From NCBI GenBank assembly GCA_964035795.1, contig OZ038320.1, forward strand, positions 3,473,896 through 3,537,895: a stretch of 64,000 nucleotides of DNA, written 5' to 3'. Below the pieces are notes generated by a model. It saw only the letters and a program-made list of their open reading frames with translations. It did not search any database and had not been told where the DNA came from. Shown here piece by piece: positions 25,801 to 37,306 of this stretch; the first letter of the stretch is position 1; each line of letters begins with the position of its first letter. The translations under genes and the position numbers were made by a program. The DNA is from Pterobdella sp. o SKG-2022 (Eukaryota; Annelida; Clitellata; Hirudinida; Piscicolidae).

Positions 25801-26978
25801 TGTTCTTTTGTGAGTTTTTCAAAAAAAGCTGCCCAGATTAGACTAGCTTGGTAGTTGATTAAAAATATATAAATCTTCAACATTTCTTATTTCTCGCAGG
25901 TTTCAGTTATTATATCAGCTGATACGCACACTCATGAACGCAATTTTAATTGAAAAATTTGTTAGAAATGGAAATATCCTTGAAATGATTAGAAATATTC
26001 TTAGAATAGTTAAAAACCTCTTCAAAATAATTAGAAACATCTTTAAAATGTTTGGGATAGCCGCAGGGTGCGTCGGAGGAGCCCCAGGGAACCAACGGAG
26101 ACCTAGGATGCTACCGTTGATGCAGAGACTCGACGTTGAAGAACAAATGGACCAGGTAAATTAAGATAAATGGCTTAGAAAAAGGTTGATAAGTTCTAGC
26201 TTTTAAGTCTGTAATAAACATTTCTTGCTTATTTTGCATTTTGAAAAAATTTTTTTTGGAAAATACATTGCAAAAACTCATTTAAAAAAAAAGATAATTA
26301 ATGAAAGTAAGAATTTAACAAATAACTTGAATTTTTGACAAAATTTTTTCAATTTTTTCCATGCAAAATGCAAAATTTTTGAACTTTTCCTTTTCAAGGT
26401 AAAACAGTGTTGGGAATTTTGAGCACCTCAGACCTTTGATAAATAACTTTTCAAGAATGCTATGAAAGAGTGCTTTTTTTGAAAAGCGTTTTCTTCTAAA
26501 AAATTCATATGCATTTTTTTTTAAAAGTTTTTTATACATCTGCTAAATCTTTGAAAAGCTTTTGGTGATTAATTCTTCATTATGAAATACATGACAAAAC
26601 ACAAAACTTTTGAATTCATTTTCAATTTAAAATATTAAAATACATTGCAGATAGAATTAATCAAAAATATTTCTTAGAAAAATTTCAAAAGAGTCTTTCG
26701 GAAGTCATTTTTCACCATAAATTCCAGCCTTTCAAAAACCTTAACAGACAACAGGTATGATGATACAGAAGGAGCACCCAACCCACCACCCCCTTCTTCC
26801 CACCAAAATCATCGACAACACAGATGGCAAAATGAGGGCTAGACGCGTGGATAATGTGTCTAGAAAATGGTTCCCTCTCACTTTCATCCTCTTCAACCTA
26901 GTGTACTGGACCAGTTACGGCATGCCCCAGGAACACCCAGAGATGGTGCATTATGTAATTAAAACCAATAAAGCCTAA
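1629..26978 (+). CDS. Glycine receptor / GluCl-like Cys-loop anion channel subunit, 5'-partial, nine exons
   Basis: Exons 1629-1696, 11599-11712, 12843-12958, 20137-20219, 23142-23273, 24944-25008, 25387-25738, 26067-26155 and 26748-26978 join to 1250 nt in one open frame: 415 codons after two leading bases, then TAA. The product is a subunit of a pentameric ligand-gated chloride channel of the plasma membrane. Seen: INSF near the start, the WxPDTFFxNEK loop A segment, a Cys-loop with 13 residues between the cysteines, [11 protein letters not shown] (loop B region), a loop C pair C-x10-C, M1 ([17 protein letters not shown]), SPAR before M2, M3, a cytoplasmic loop of about 85 residues and M4 ([18 protein letters not shown]). 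Exons of 68 and 83 bp match the sizes I recall for vertebrate glycine receptor genes. The signal peptide and first exons lie left of the window. The sequence resembles glycine receptors most by eye, but glutamate- or other anion-gated channels cannot be excluded. Confidence 0.9.
4528..4822 (-). repeat. Trinucleotide tract (AAT/AAC)n and (GAT)n
   Basis: About 290 bp of imperfect AAT, AAC and finally GAT triplets, read on + . It directly abuts the 3' end of the minus-strand LINE remnant at 4822-5358 and is best explained as that element's 3' tail expanded into a microsatellite. The poly-Leu/Ile/Tyr ORFs on the other strand are artefacts of it. Confidence 0.8.
4823..5358 (-). mobile_element. 3' end of a non-LTR retrotransposon (LINE A), truncated and frameshifted
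   Basis: Reading the minus strand, the first part encodes [36 protein letters not shown] and [17 protein letters not shown]. This WAGHVxRMPDxRLPKxLLYGEL block is common just before the end of LINE ORF2 proteins. A second frame (5093-4863) encodes a C2H2 finger [21 protein letters not shown] typical of the extreme C-terminus of the same LINE proteins. The frame changes between 5113 and 5093. Only the last 180 or so residues of ORF2 remain, so this is a dead 5'-truncated copy. Confidence 0.8.
5372..7366 (+). mobile_element. 5'-truncated RLE-type non-LTR retrotransposon (LINE B)
   Basis: The first half (about 5375-6040) is reverse transcriptase: [15 protein letters not shown], the catalytic box [10 protein letters not shown] at about 5696-5725, and YKYLGV. 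After stops and frameshifts in 6040-6450 (readable pieces include [20 protein letters not shown]), 6450-7190 encodes the C-terminal domain. It has a zinc-binding cluster starting CRFC and a restriction-like endonuclease motif RPDIVVKDK followed by LIDMSVP. RLE non-LTR elements (R2/NeSL/Dong-like groups) carry this domain instead of an N-terminal APE. The element ends near 7232 and is followed by (AAT)n and mixed triplets. It is disabled. Confidence 0.8.
6450..7256 (+). pseudogene. C-terminal part of LINE B polyprotein with restriction-like endonuclease
   Basis: 268 codons open. The segment [19 protein letters not shown], the CRFC cluster, [34 protein letters not shown] and GALGLVKKG are in the order seen in this LINE family. 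The zinc cluster reads C-x2-C, then Tyr where His is expected, then C. Near 7170 the frame slips: the alternative frame continues [20 protein letters not shown] and stops at about 7232, the family-like ending, so the track's own C-terminus is out of frame. Confidence 0.75.
7300..7370 (+). repeat. Mixed AAT/ACT triplet tract
   Basis: Runs of aat, act and att triplets just after the LINE B coding end, acting as its probable 3' tail. Confidence 0.7.
11599..11712 (+). CDS. Channel exon B (loop D region)
   Basis: 114 bp, phase 0 to 0; acceptor cacacacag, donor gtttgg. It encodes [20 protein letters not shown] and 18 more residues. LRQxWxDPRL is the loop D hallmark; its Arg aligns with the glycine-binding Arg65 of the glycine receptor alpha subunit. 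In vertebrate glycine receptors this and the next exon are, as I recall, one exon, so the intron here would be extra. Confidence 0.9.
11713..11880 (+). repeat. G-rich degenerate repeat directly after exon B donor
   Basis: Purine-rich sequence with many GGG runs and the recurring phrase gatgggttga (spaced about 20-30 bp) starts at the donor and stops abruptly near 11860. It stands out against the AT-rich intron. G runs next to 5' splice sites can act as intronic splicing enhancers in animals; that role here is inference. Confidence 0.5.
12843..12958 (+). CDS. Channel exon C (loop A region)
   Basis: 116 bp, phase 0 in and phase 2 out; acceptor tctttag, donor gtaagt. It encodes [20 protein letters not shown] and 18 more residues. 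WxPDxFFxNEKxxxFH is diagnostic of the glycine/GABA/GluCl receptor branch. NAT is a potential N-glycosylation site. Confidence 0.93.
12959..20136 (+). other. Channel intron between exons C and D (7.2 kb)
   Basis: AT-rich. It contains the TG-rich decayed repeat at 15.87-16.09 kb, a short (ATC)n at 19701-19727 and an unexplained 52-codon open stretch at 16838-16999. Otherwise no exon or element is recognised, including at the relatively GC-rich 13080-13270 and 13640-13740. Confidence 0.7.
15868..16085 (+). repeat. Degenerate TG-rich repeat
   Basis: About 215 bp of loosely repeated ggtgtgat, gatgtgat and ttgtgtgat words with almost no C. It looks like an eroded short tandem repeat; no clean period remains. 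Confidence 0.5.
20137..20219 (+). CDS. Channel exon D (signature Cys-loop)
   Basis: 83 bp, too short to show as a long ORF. Acceptor ccacacag, donor gtgagt. Joined to the previous exon it reads [28 protein letters not shown]. The two cysteines are separated by 13 residues with the FP/YP-M-D core of the Cys-loop disulfide. The exon is flanked by introns of 7.2 and 2.9 kb. Confidence 0.93.
20220..23141 (+). other. Channel intron between exons D and E (2.9 kb)
   Basis: AT-rich with one decayed SINE near 21211. Nothing else is recognised. Confidence 0.7.
21211..21310 (+). mobile_element. tRNA-derived SINE, partial decayed copy 1
   Basis: It begins gtcggcccctatagctcaat, shares the tRNA-like head (box A tagctcaattgttgagca) with the copies at 37307, 43340 and 52168, and retains a weak match to the body (aagcact for tagcacc). 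The right end is uncertain. Confidence 0.65.
23142..23273 (+). CDS. Channel exon E (loop B to start of loop C)
   Basis: 132 bp. The start after ttttcaaag gives [14 protein letters not shown] across the junction, the exact family spacing. The stronger-looking AG at 23120 would insert about seven alien residues (LNFKIFKV in place of F), so I prefer 23142. The exon ends within loop C, after the first loop C cysteine, at NYTG. Donor gtaatg. Glu and Phe of the ESF segment align with the ligand-site Glu157 and Phe159 of glycine receptor alpha1. Confidence 0.85.
23274..24943 (+). other. Channel intron between exons E and F (1.7 kb)
   Basis: AT-rich, with no coding or repeat signal seen. Confidence 0.7.
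24944..25008 (+). CDS. Channel exon F (end of loop C to pre-M1)
   Basis: 65 bp; acceptor ttaaag, donor gtacgt. It encodes (G)[21 protein letters not shown], aligning with KFTCIExRFHLERQMGYYLIQ. It contains the second loop C cysteine and the pre-M1 arginine. The ORF upstream of the acceptor is intronic. Confidence 0.9.
25009..25386 (+). other. Channel intron between exons F and G (378 bp)
   Basis: Short AT-rich intron with gtacgt and accatcag ends. It splits the segment just before M1, where I recall no intron in vertebrate glycine receptors. Confidence 0.8.
25387..25738 (+). CDS. Channel exon G (M1, M2, M3 and start of cytoplasmic loop)
   Basis: 352 bp, phase 0 in and phase 1 out; acceptor accatcag, donor gtaagc. 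It encodes M1, then [20 protein letters not shown] (M2), the M2-M3 linker [14 protein letters not shown], and M3 ending [16 protein letters not shown] at -2' to 0' predicts anion selectivity. The 2' residue is Ser and 6' is Leu where most glycine receptor alpha and GluCl subunits have Thr. GC content is clearly above the flanking introns. Confidence 0.95.
25739..26066 (+). other. Channel intron between exons G and H, with a strong unused acceptor and a 21-bp repeat
   Basis: A pyrimidine-rich acceptor (ttcttatttctcgcag) ends at 25899, and from 25945 to 26050 there are about four imperfect 21-bp units (attagaaatattcttaga and variants). In the frame of exon H they encode [21 protein letters not shown]. 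The default splice from 25738 skips this. An isoform including it would need a phase-2 donor. Confidence 0.5.
26067..26155 (+). CDS. Channel exon H (M3-M4 cytoplasmic loop)
   Basis: It encodes [20 protein letters not shown] and [10 protein letters not shown]; donor gtaaat, phase 0 out. The start is uncertain: AGs at 26059-26060, 26065-26066 and 26086-26087 all keep the frame from exon G. CAG-G at 26066 has the best local consensus, but none has a pyrimidine tract. The loop is basic and Gly/Pro-rich, as is usual for this poorly conserved region. Confidence 0.65.
26156..26747 (+). other. Channel intron between exons H and I (592 bp)
   Basis: AT-rich, with nothing else seen. Confidence 0.75.
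26748..26978 (+). CDS. Channel exon I (end of loop, M4, stop)
   Basis: Acceptor ccttaacag; the next AG (26754) would give an immediate stop, so 26748 is chosen. 76 residues and TAA. It contains [20 protein letters not shown] and LVYWTSYG, the conserved pre-M4 basic segment and M4, then a 21-residue extracellular tail ([18 protein letters not shown] at its end). The tail is longer than in most glycine receptor subunits. Confidence 0.9.
   Translation, partial: TTGMMIQKEHPTHHPLLPTKIIDNTDGKMRARRVDNVSRKWFPLTFILFNLVYWTSYGMPQEHPEMVHYVIKTNKA
26967..26972 (+). promoter_or_regulatory. Candidate polyadenylation signal overlapping the channel 3' end
   Basis: AATAAA lies within the last codons, six bases before the end of the stop codon. 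It would leave a 3' UTR of only about 10-30 nt. This is one possibility; no other AATAAA is obvious before about 28100. Confidence 0.25.
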
Positions 26979-28560
<1,582 letters not shown>

Positions 28561-28920
28561 AGTATATTTTAGTCGTCAATGTTGAAGAAATTAATTATAA
28601 TGACAGTAATAATAATAATAACAATAGTAATAATAATGATAGTAATGACAACATTAACTATTACAATGATGATGATGATGATGAGAATGATAATAACAAT
28701 AATAACTTAAATAATTACTCAATTGAAATAGATTATTTAAGCTTAGCTAATTTTGAAAACCATGTTATAAATATTGGCCACATTAATACCAGAAGTTTAA
28801 TTAATAAAACATTATCAGTTACTAATTTCTTGAAATGGACAAGGCGTAGCATTTTATTTATTACTGAAACTTGGCTAAACTCTAACAACCACGACTTCAT
28901 TAGTTATAACTAAGAATAGG

Positions 28921-29346
28921 ATGTCTAAAATAGGTGGTGGTATTGCTTCAATAATTAAAAAAAATATTATTTATGAGAAATTAACGGACAATAATTTATA
29001 TATTTCTTTTGAACATATGATAATTAAATCTACTATTAACTCTATTAATTACATTTTTATTGTCATATATAAATTACATAAAATATCACATAATGTTTTT
29101 ATTAATGAATTCAATAAATTACTTTTTACAAATACTAAGTCTTATAAGAGAATTATTATTACAGGTGATTTTAATATTAATATGGTAACCAATAACCAAA
29201 TATGTATTGATTTTAATAATATGTTACTTTCTTATAATCTTATACCATACATAAATAATATAACTAGGCCTTCATCTAAAACCTTATTTGACAATTTTTT
29301 TACCAATATAAATAAAAATGAACTAATTAAGTCATATAATTTATGA
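28921..29346 (+). pseudogene. LINE C segment 2: APE endonuclease core
   Basis: GGGIASII, a decayed IYRPP-like motif (VIYKLHKIS), IITGDFNIN and a LFDNFFTN segment. The frame breaks before the catalytic DH, which resumes in the next segment. Confidence 0.8.
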
Positions 29347-29368
29347 TGATATTTTTGATCATTTACCA

Positions 29369-30541
29369 ATGTTATCATTCATAATTTCACCCAATAGACT
29401 AACATCATATAAACCATCAAATAATATATTTTTATATAATAAAGTATTATCATTAGATAACTTAAAATTAATTATTAATAACATAAAAAATAGTGGTTTA
29501 TTTAGTGTATATTATGATAATGTAAATGATAATTTTAATATATTTATAAGAACATTACTTCCTCGTTTTAAAAATAGTCTCACAAATAACATGAATAATC
29601 CTATTGTAAATTATAATACTGAATGGGTGACTTTTGGGATATTAAATTTTATAAATACTAAATCTAGATTATACAAAAACTATTTAAAAAATCCAACTTC
29701 ATTAAACAATAAAAAATACACTATACATACTAAAATTCTCGAAAAAGTTATAAGACTAGCAAAAAAAAATTGTTTTAACTCAAAAATTAAGGAATATAAT
29801 GATAATCAAACTAAACTATGGAAGTTTCTAAATAGTCTAACTGATGATAGTAAGGTAGAAAACAATCAATACAATATAACACAAATGAACGGAATAAAGA
29901 TTACTAATAAATACAAACTAGCGGATATTTTCAAGAACCATTTTTCTAACCTTGATCTCAATAAAATTAATAATAATAATGATCCTAGTAAAAATAATAT
30001 AAATAATCCTAGGTTTATCCCATCCAACATACCAATTCTAGATAATCTTGATAACTATTCCAATTTTAATAATGTAGAAATTAATGATATTCTCTTTAGT
30101 TTAAAACAAATAAATAAATCATATTCTAACGATACTTATGGATTGAACTATGATTGTTTCAAAAATATATTATATAATACTCAATATTTTGTCAATTTAA
30201 TTAATATGTCCTTCAAAGAAGGTAGATTTCCGGAAATTTTAAAAAACAGTAAAATTATACCTATATTAAAAAATAAAAGTAATAAGCAAGACTTAAACAA
30301 TTATAAACCAATTACAACAACTCCTATATTTTCAAAAATAATAGAAAAACTTGCCCATAATCAAATTTATAATTTTTTAGATAAAAATAAACTAATTAAC
30401 AACAACCAATATGGATTTCTCAAAAATAAATCAACAAAGTTATGCTTAGATATGTTTAAATATAATATTGTAAAAAACTTGGAATTAAAAAATTTTTATA
30501 TCAGTATTTTTTTTATTTGTCTAAGGCTTTTGATTGCATAA
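29369..30541 (+). pseudogene. LINE C segment 3: linker and fingers of reverse transcriptase
   Basis: 390 codons without a stop. FKNHFSNL marks the pre-RT linker, then KNSKIIPILKNKS, NYKPITTTPIFSKIIEK and NQYGFLKNKST (RT blocks 0-2). It loses frame in the block that should read DLSKAFD; the next frame picks this up. Confidence 0.85.
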
Positions 30542-30855
30542 ATTTTGATCTATTATTTGAAAAACTTCATAGACTTAATTTTTCATTGTTATCAATTGAA
30601 TGGTATGAATCTTATATAAAAAACAGAAATCAAGTGGTTGGTTTAAATGGGGTACAATCCAAACCTTTGATTAAGTCTAGGGAAGTTCCCCAAGGTTCAA
30701 TATTAGGTCCTTTACTATTTATCTTATTTATTAATGATTTCCCTATCAACAATAATAAATATGATACACTCATTTATGCTGATGATATTCTTATTTATTT
30801 TCCTATTACTAATGATAATTATGAACAGATAAATAATGATATAATAATGAATTAA
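30517..30855 (+). pseudogene. LINE C segment 4: reverse-transcriptase palm
   Basis: SKAFDCINFDLLFEKLHRLN, VPQGSILGPLLFILFIND and IYADDILIYF (catalytic YADD intact). Confidence 0.9.
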
Positions 30856-31005
30856 ATAGTATTAATAATTTGTTTAAAAGTAATTATCTTATGTTAATAC
30901 AAATAAAACTTATACTGTTTTCAAAAACATTAATACAAATTTCAATATAAATAATTTGAATTTTGTATCAGATAACAATCCTATTATAAAATCCCCTTTA
31001 AATAC

Positions 31006-31620
31006 TTGGGTATAATATTTGATAATAATTTAAGTTTTAAACATCATATTGACTATCTAGTGAATAAACCATATAAAATAAAGAGTAAAATATATTTCTT
31101 GAGAAAGACTTATAAACTAAATACTAAAACTCTCTTAAACTTGTATTTCTCTCTTTTTTACCCACATATTAATTATTGTAACACTGTTTGGGTATGTAAT
31201 TATAAATCTAATATAAAACAAATTCAAACACTACAAAACTTAACAATCAGAACTATCTTTAATTATCCATTTGATAAATATATTAATTATAAAGATTTAA
31301 AAATATTGAATATAAATAACATAAATATATTAAACACCTTAATATTTAGTTTTAAGCATATAAATAATCTTCTTCCTGACTCTTTCTCTAATTTCTTTAA
31401 CACTAAAACCTATAACTACAATATAAGAAATAATAACAATTTAATTATAGAAAAATATAGAACTAATAAAAAGAAATTATCTTTAAAAGTAAAAGGTGCT
31501 AAATGCTGGAATCAATTACCAGATAATCTTAAATCCATAAAATCATTAAAATTATTCAAAACAGCTCCAAGTTATAAATTTAGTCTGTTATTACCTTATT
31601 TTTTATTTCATCCAATTTGA
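31006..31620 (+). pseudogene. LINE C segment 5: RT thumb and C-terminal domain
   Basis: LGIIFDNNLSFKHHIDYLVN, YPHINYCNTVW, LPDSFSNFF and AKCWNQLPDNLKSIKSLKLF, the usual ORF2 ending of this LINE group. It ends at a TGA that could be the native stop. Confidence 0.85.
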
Positions 31621-31640
31621 ATTCTTTGTTTTTTATTTTT

Positions 31641-34600
31641 TATGCCACTTCATTTACGGTACATCATTATACCCTTGAAAGGCATGTTTTATTAATTTGA
31701 TTTGTTTCCATTTAAGCCATTTTCTTTTATTCTTATAAATTGTTCTAATTAGTTTTGCTATTCATTTCACTTCAACTTTTTGAGTTTCATGTAGTTGTTT
31801 ATATCAATAAAAGAATTGTGTTAAAAAAAAATGTAATTTTCACAGAGTTATTTCAAAATTTTGCTTCAGAATTAAACGTATTGTTTTTAAGTATAACAAT
31901 TAATTTGTTCATTATCGTTTCGAACTTTAAGCTTCGAAACAAATAAAAACCTCAAAGCATACGACATAACTGAAAATTCATAATAGATTTCTTGCAAAAA
32001 TAACATTTTTGCATATTGTCCATGTTCCACTAGAAGAATTTTGAAAAATTTTTTTTGAAGAATAGGTTTTGGGTATTTGAATTCTCGATGTCCATCAGGA
32101 ATACTTAGTGAAAAACTCTTGATTGAGTTGATGGCGTTTTGCAACTTTTAAAATTTATTTCTCATATTAAAGAAAGCTTGAATGCAATATACAGGTTACC
32201 AAAAAAATACTATATAAAATAGAAAAAACGATAACAGTATGAAATGGAAACTAACAAAAAGATTTTCTATAACATAGAAGACATTGAAAAAAATTTTTCA
32301 AAACGAAAAAAAAAACTGAATAAATATTTTTCAACAAAGGAACAAATATATAACATGAAAAATAACAAACAAACTTCATTATAATATAAAAACATTAAAT
32401 ATACACTCCATTTTACCCAAAAAATAGAAAAATGGTGTTTCACATGAAAGTAACGATGATAAGTTTGTATACTGTTTAAATGCAACACTAATGATGAAAC
32501 ATCGCATGACCTAATAAACACGGCATGCTAAGATATATTTACAGAGTACTACCTCAAAAAATCACTTGATAATGTAAGTTTGTCTTACAGTAAGCTTCGT
32601 GAATTTAGTTTATACTTTGGGTTTGTTTTCCTTGATATATATTAAAAATAAAATAAAAATCAATCATTGAAACTGATATAAAATGCAATAATATTGTTAT
32701 AACTGAGCATACTGAAGAAATTGCTATATTGCTATTTCTTGAGAAAAAGTTTTGAACTGGAAAATTTTTTAATGTATTTTTAGTTTTAAAATGAAACCCC
32801 TTATTTTCATTTTCAATTTCTTCGAAATATATTTTTAGTTATGTTGTTTTAGTTGCTTATTGGTCATCAAAAATTCATGCTCATTTCAAGGTAGATACTT
32901 AAATAAAGGTAAACCCCTAAGCAATTACTACTATGGGTATCGTCTCTTAAGCAACCCAGTTTGCAAATTTCAACCAAATTAGCATACAATCGGTCGTTTG
33001 GAGCCTTCGAGTAGTTTCATTTATATCTGAAGAAAAAACATAGTTTTTATTTGTCAGTTAGCACCAATTTTGTTTTATTTATGTATTGTTAAATGAAATT
33101 TTCATGAGACCATCAGTTTTTTTAGTTCTAACTTTGTATGACTGTTTATTATGAGAGCTATATTTACTGTTAAAGATAGACTAAGTGTTTGATAATGAGG
33201 TAGACAAGCACAAAGTATTTATTAATGTAAACCTCGAAGCTTTTAGTAAGTATATATTACATTATTAAGTAAGCAAAAAAGTGTTCCATTTGAACGTTTT
33301 CTTTCAATATTGCTTCGACAAATTCAAAACAGCTCTCTAGTTGCTATTTGTCTTCAAAACTTTTGCATTATTTCCAAGCTTCTTTTTTGATTTTTATTTC
33401 ATTATCATGTTTTGCTTTCAAAAATTTTTTTCTTGGGAAATTTATTTGCAAACTTTTTTTTTGAACTGCCATAACGAGCAGTTTCATAGAAATAAGCAAC
33501 TAGAATTTTTGAAAATTTCAAAAAAAAGCCACAAAAATGTGACACTAATACCTACTATTTTTAAAATTTCCAATTTTCTAATTCCTAGCCAATACGTACA
33601 AATGTGTTCTCAAAAATTAGAAATTCTCAGTCTGTGTTATTGTCTTTGTTATCTTTATCTAACAAGGCTTGCAAATTCCATTACAATACAATAACAAATA
33701 TGGCTACAACGACAATAACTTCATGAGTTTAAAAACCAATATCAATTTTTTTACTTAAAATTGGAAACTAGTGCATGAAGTACTGATAAAAACAATATAG
33801 TACTAGAAAAAAAACGTTCAAATAGAATCTTTCGAAGATCAACTTCCTCAACGCAAGAGGCCTCCAAGATCTCAGGTAAAGCACCAATTTTATCACTGGA
33901 GGTTTCACACAAAATAACTCACGAATATCTTTTGTTCAATTGACATGATGAAAAAAAATAAGTTGAAACAAAGCATTTTACATGAATATTAAAAATCGCT
34001 TCACAAAAATGAATTACACATAACAAGCTTTTTCAGAATTTTTTCAATAACCAATTTGAATAAAAAAGTTATTTAAAGTATTTAATTGATTTAAAAGTTA
34101 GAAGATATTAATGATCCGAGGCTTGGCGAAGATTATTTTTCTGTTTTTGAAGTTAAGACCTCCTTTGATCTTAATTTTAACAACCCTTTGATCAAAGTTG
34201 AAAATCATTCAAAACGACCTGACGATCTTCAAAAATTTTCAAAACTGAAAACGATATAAGAATTTTTTTTTTCAAGTAAGAATAGAATTTTTCATGAATA
34301 AAAAGTTTTTAAAAATATTTCTTTTTGTGATTAATACACGATAAAGTCAATAGATAAAGTAATTTTATTTGTTAGCAAGGAAATAAAAGAATTGATTAGC
34401 AATGAAAATTCCTATCAAATTTCATCCGCATTCGCTAGTTCTGAATGGAAAAAGCCCGATTGTTTTGTTGTACTTATTTTTAAACTCAAAACTAAGAAAC
34501 AAAGTGGAATAAAAAATTTTCTAAATTTTCAAAACTTGGTTGTATTAAGAAAGAAAAATGAATTTTTTTTCTTTTAACAAAATGATTTTCTTTAAATAAC

Positions 34601-37306
34601 TTCAATTTTTGATTAAGAACACAAAATATTAAATTATTTATAGTATCAAAACACATTTATAAGGACGGAGTGGGACTTAATGAAGTCTCACATGAAACAT
34701 GTAATGTATATAGCTTTGCACAGTACACCTACACTTCAAAAACTCTTGCAAGATGATTTCGGAACATTTTATCCCATAAAGGTGAGGTTTTTTCATTTTT
34801 TTTATTAAACAAATTTTTTTGATTAATTGAAAATTCATTTTTTCTAATTGAAGATATTTTTCTGGATGAAAACTTAAAACTATTTTTTAAAATTATTTTT
34901 TTGTGAAAATAAAAAATTGTCAATTTCGTTAATAGAATGCATGAGTTTTGTGAATTTCAAAAATATAAGCGAAGTTGAAAGTTATTATTAGAAGACTAAT
35001 GAAACATTAAATTTTTCGCCATTTCCAAATTGCTTTTTGCAATTTTGCAAAAATTTTAATTCAACTAAAAAATTTTCTCGGCGTCGAAGCGCAAGACAAA
35101 TAGATGAAAATTAAAGCACAAAGGAATCACTTCAGCACATAGCAAAAGACTTCCCATGCCATGACTCAGTCATAATAGCACAAAAAGACCAGGCAATTTA
35201 TCTTTCTAAAGAGTGTTTCCAGACTTTTTGTCATATTTTTCAACGCTTTGAAAGCAAACTTTGTTCTTAATTTCACGATTTAATTTTTTTAATTATTAAA
35301 TAACTCATGTTTCAACTGAATAAAATTTTTATGAAAAGATTTTGTTTTTTTTTATATTTGTTGATATTTAAATGAATTGGATAAAAATTTTTCTCAAGTC
35401 AAAAACACTAAACAAACATTAAACATTCAACATTCCTATTCCTCATCAGGTAACTAACCGATCTGCTATTCATAAAAAAACATATCTCATTTGAGAGATA
35501 CACGCAAGTTTTTTGTTTTATTTAACTGAAATTTTGTTTATTGATTATTACTTCAAAAATGAATGTTTAAAAGTAAATTTGAAATATTTTTACCGTGCTT
35601 AACTGTGATACTTTTGAATTTTTGGAGTGAGGAGGGAGTCGGGATACGAAACTCAACGTCAACTACTTATTCATTGTAATTTTTTCAACTAAAAATGAAT
35701 GAAAATATGGTATAACCCTTTCCTTAAAAAACAATAAAATCATAATTTTTTTATTATGCTTAAAATTTGTATCAGAATTTTTGTTTTTGATCACAACAAA
35801 CATAAACGCAATGAAAAAATTTTTTCATCGAGTGAAAACTGTAGAAACAAAATCTTTAAAGTGGAATTAAAACAAAATAAAACGATGATGAGATAGAAAA
35901 CACCCTATTAAAAACTAATTCTCAAATTAGAGCATTAATGGCGAATCAACTGCATTTAATATTCTTTCGAAATCCCTATAATTCCTACTGGAAATTTTTT
36001 ACTTTCAACTTTGAAATAAAGAAATTCAGGGTACCATTTTTTCAGAATAAACTGATATTTTCATTAAGTCAGACTCTAGCATAACAATTAATTATTATTG
36101 CTTTCACATGAGGCTGATGTCTAAACTTGGCTCTTTTTAATGTGTTCCTTAAAGTTTTTTTTTTTTTAAATAAAATAATTTAAAAAAATTGTAAAATGTT
36201 TTTAAAATATTATCGTATAAAAGTTATTTTTTATAAAATAAAATTAAATTAGCAAATAAAATTAATATAGCAAAAACCTTAGTTTTATAAACTGTAAAAC
36301 CACTGGTTATTGTTGCATTGCACCAACTTGACTAACAATTATTTCAAACGTCAAAAAAAAGATTTCAAAATATATTCATTGAAAATAATTTAAGTTTTCA
36401 ATGAGTTAAATTTCCTCATAATGTATCTTGATGTTATTCGTACCACCGCATGCTATGAGTTCTGTAACCTCAGGATAGAGACCTCCTATTTTGGCATTTG
36501 GCTTGCTTATTGGAATTATATTCCATAAAAAAAAAAGGAAATAAAAATTAAAAATTTTTCATTTGCAGAATTTCGTTGAACTAGTTTGTATGCCATTCAA
36601 ATTATAGTCTCAACTTCTTCAAGAGATTTTTCCTTTCTTTGATTTTATATTGGTTATTCAACAGTTTCATTCATTTTCTTTATCATAAACCTATTGAGAA
36701 CCTATCAAGCAGCCAAAAAGCACTTTAATTTATATTCATGGTTGAATATAAGTGCTTACCAAGTCATCTATTTTTGCTGAGTGAACTTCTGAAACTGGTT
36801 CAGAGTTAGTTTTCGTTCACACAAGAATCAATAGAAGCGTTCCTCTCTAACAACACATAAATTTTTATCACAAGCACCATTGTCTTTGCCCTGCCATAGG
36901 TTTTTTGACTATTTAAAAAAAATCGTTTTTTTTGGCTTATATTCCCCTTTTTTATTTAAAAACTCCAGGTTATTTCCCATCTTTTTTTGCTTTTTTAAAC
37001 AAAAAAATAATTAGTTTTATTTATTCGTATTTTTCAGAATGCTAATTTCGTGTAACATTTTTCTGCAATTTTTGCAATAATTTATAAAATTAATTATAGA
37101 ACAGTTTAAAAATAATCACGGTTCATTTTCATTGTATGCCGTTTTAGTTTGAATCAAGGAATAGTGATAGTAGGTGATGTTTTGAATATGAGATTCACTG
37201 TGCTTGGTTAGAGAGGAGAGGGTTTCAAGAGTTTTATCTGTAGTTTTGAGATTTTTACCACAAATGTGTTGGGGTTCAACAATTAATTTTTTATAACTGA
37301 TAGCAT
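31641..37306. other. Intergenic, no gene seen
   Basis: 5.7 kb of AT-rich sequence, including possible LINE C 3' UTR just after 31640. Short ORFs (for example 33341-33694) have no recognisable domain and match the base composition of the surroundings. Confidence 0.6.

Larger units (their letters stand above)
28570..31640 (+). mobile_element. AT-rich APE-type non-LTR retrotransposon (LINE C), nearly full coding length
   Basis: One ORF broken by about five frame changes. The endonuclease half shows NIGHINTRSLINK, ITETWLN, GGGIASI, ITGDFNIN and, after a shift, DHLPMLSF, the expected APE motif order ending in the catalytic Asp-His. The reverse-transcriptase half shows LKNSKIIPILK, NYKPITTTPIFSKIIEKL, NQYGFLKNKST, LSKAFDCINFDLL, VPQGSILGPLLFILFIND and YADD at 30775-30786, then LGIIFDNNLSFKHHI and a C-terminal AKCWNQLPDNLKS. 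This places it in the Jockey/CR1/L2 group. Coding sequence is extremely rich in Asn, Ile, Lys and Leu with A/T third positions. Element ends are not defined. Confidence 0.88.

Noticed and set aside
33341..33694. 117-codon Phe-rich ORF
   Set aside because: Its composition follows the AT-rich background; there is no signal peptide plus domain pattern and no neighbouring exon.
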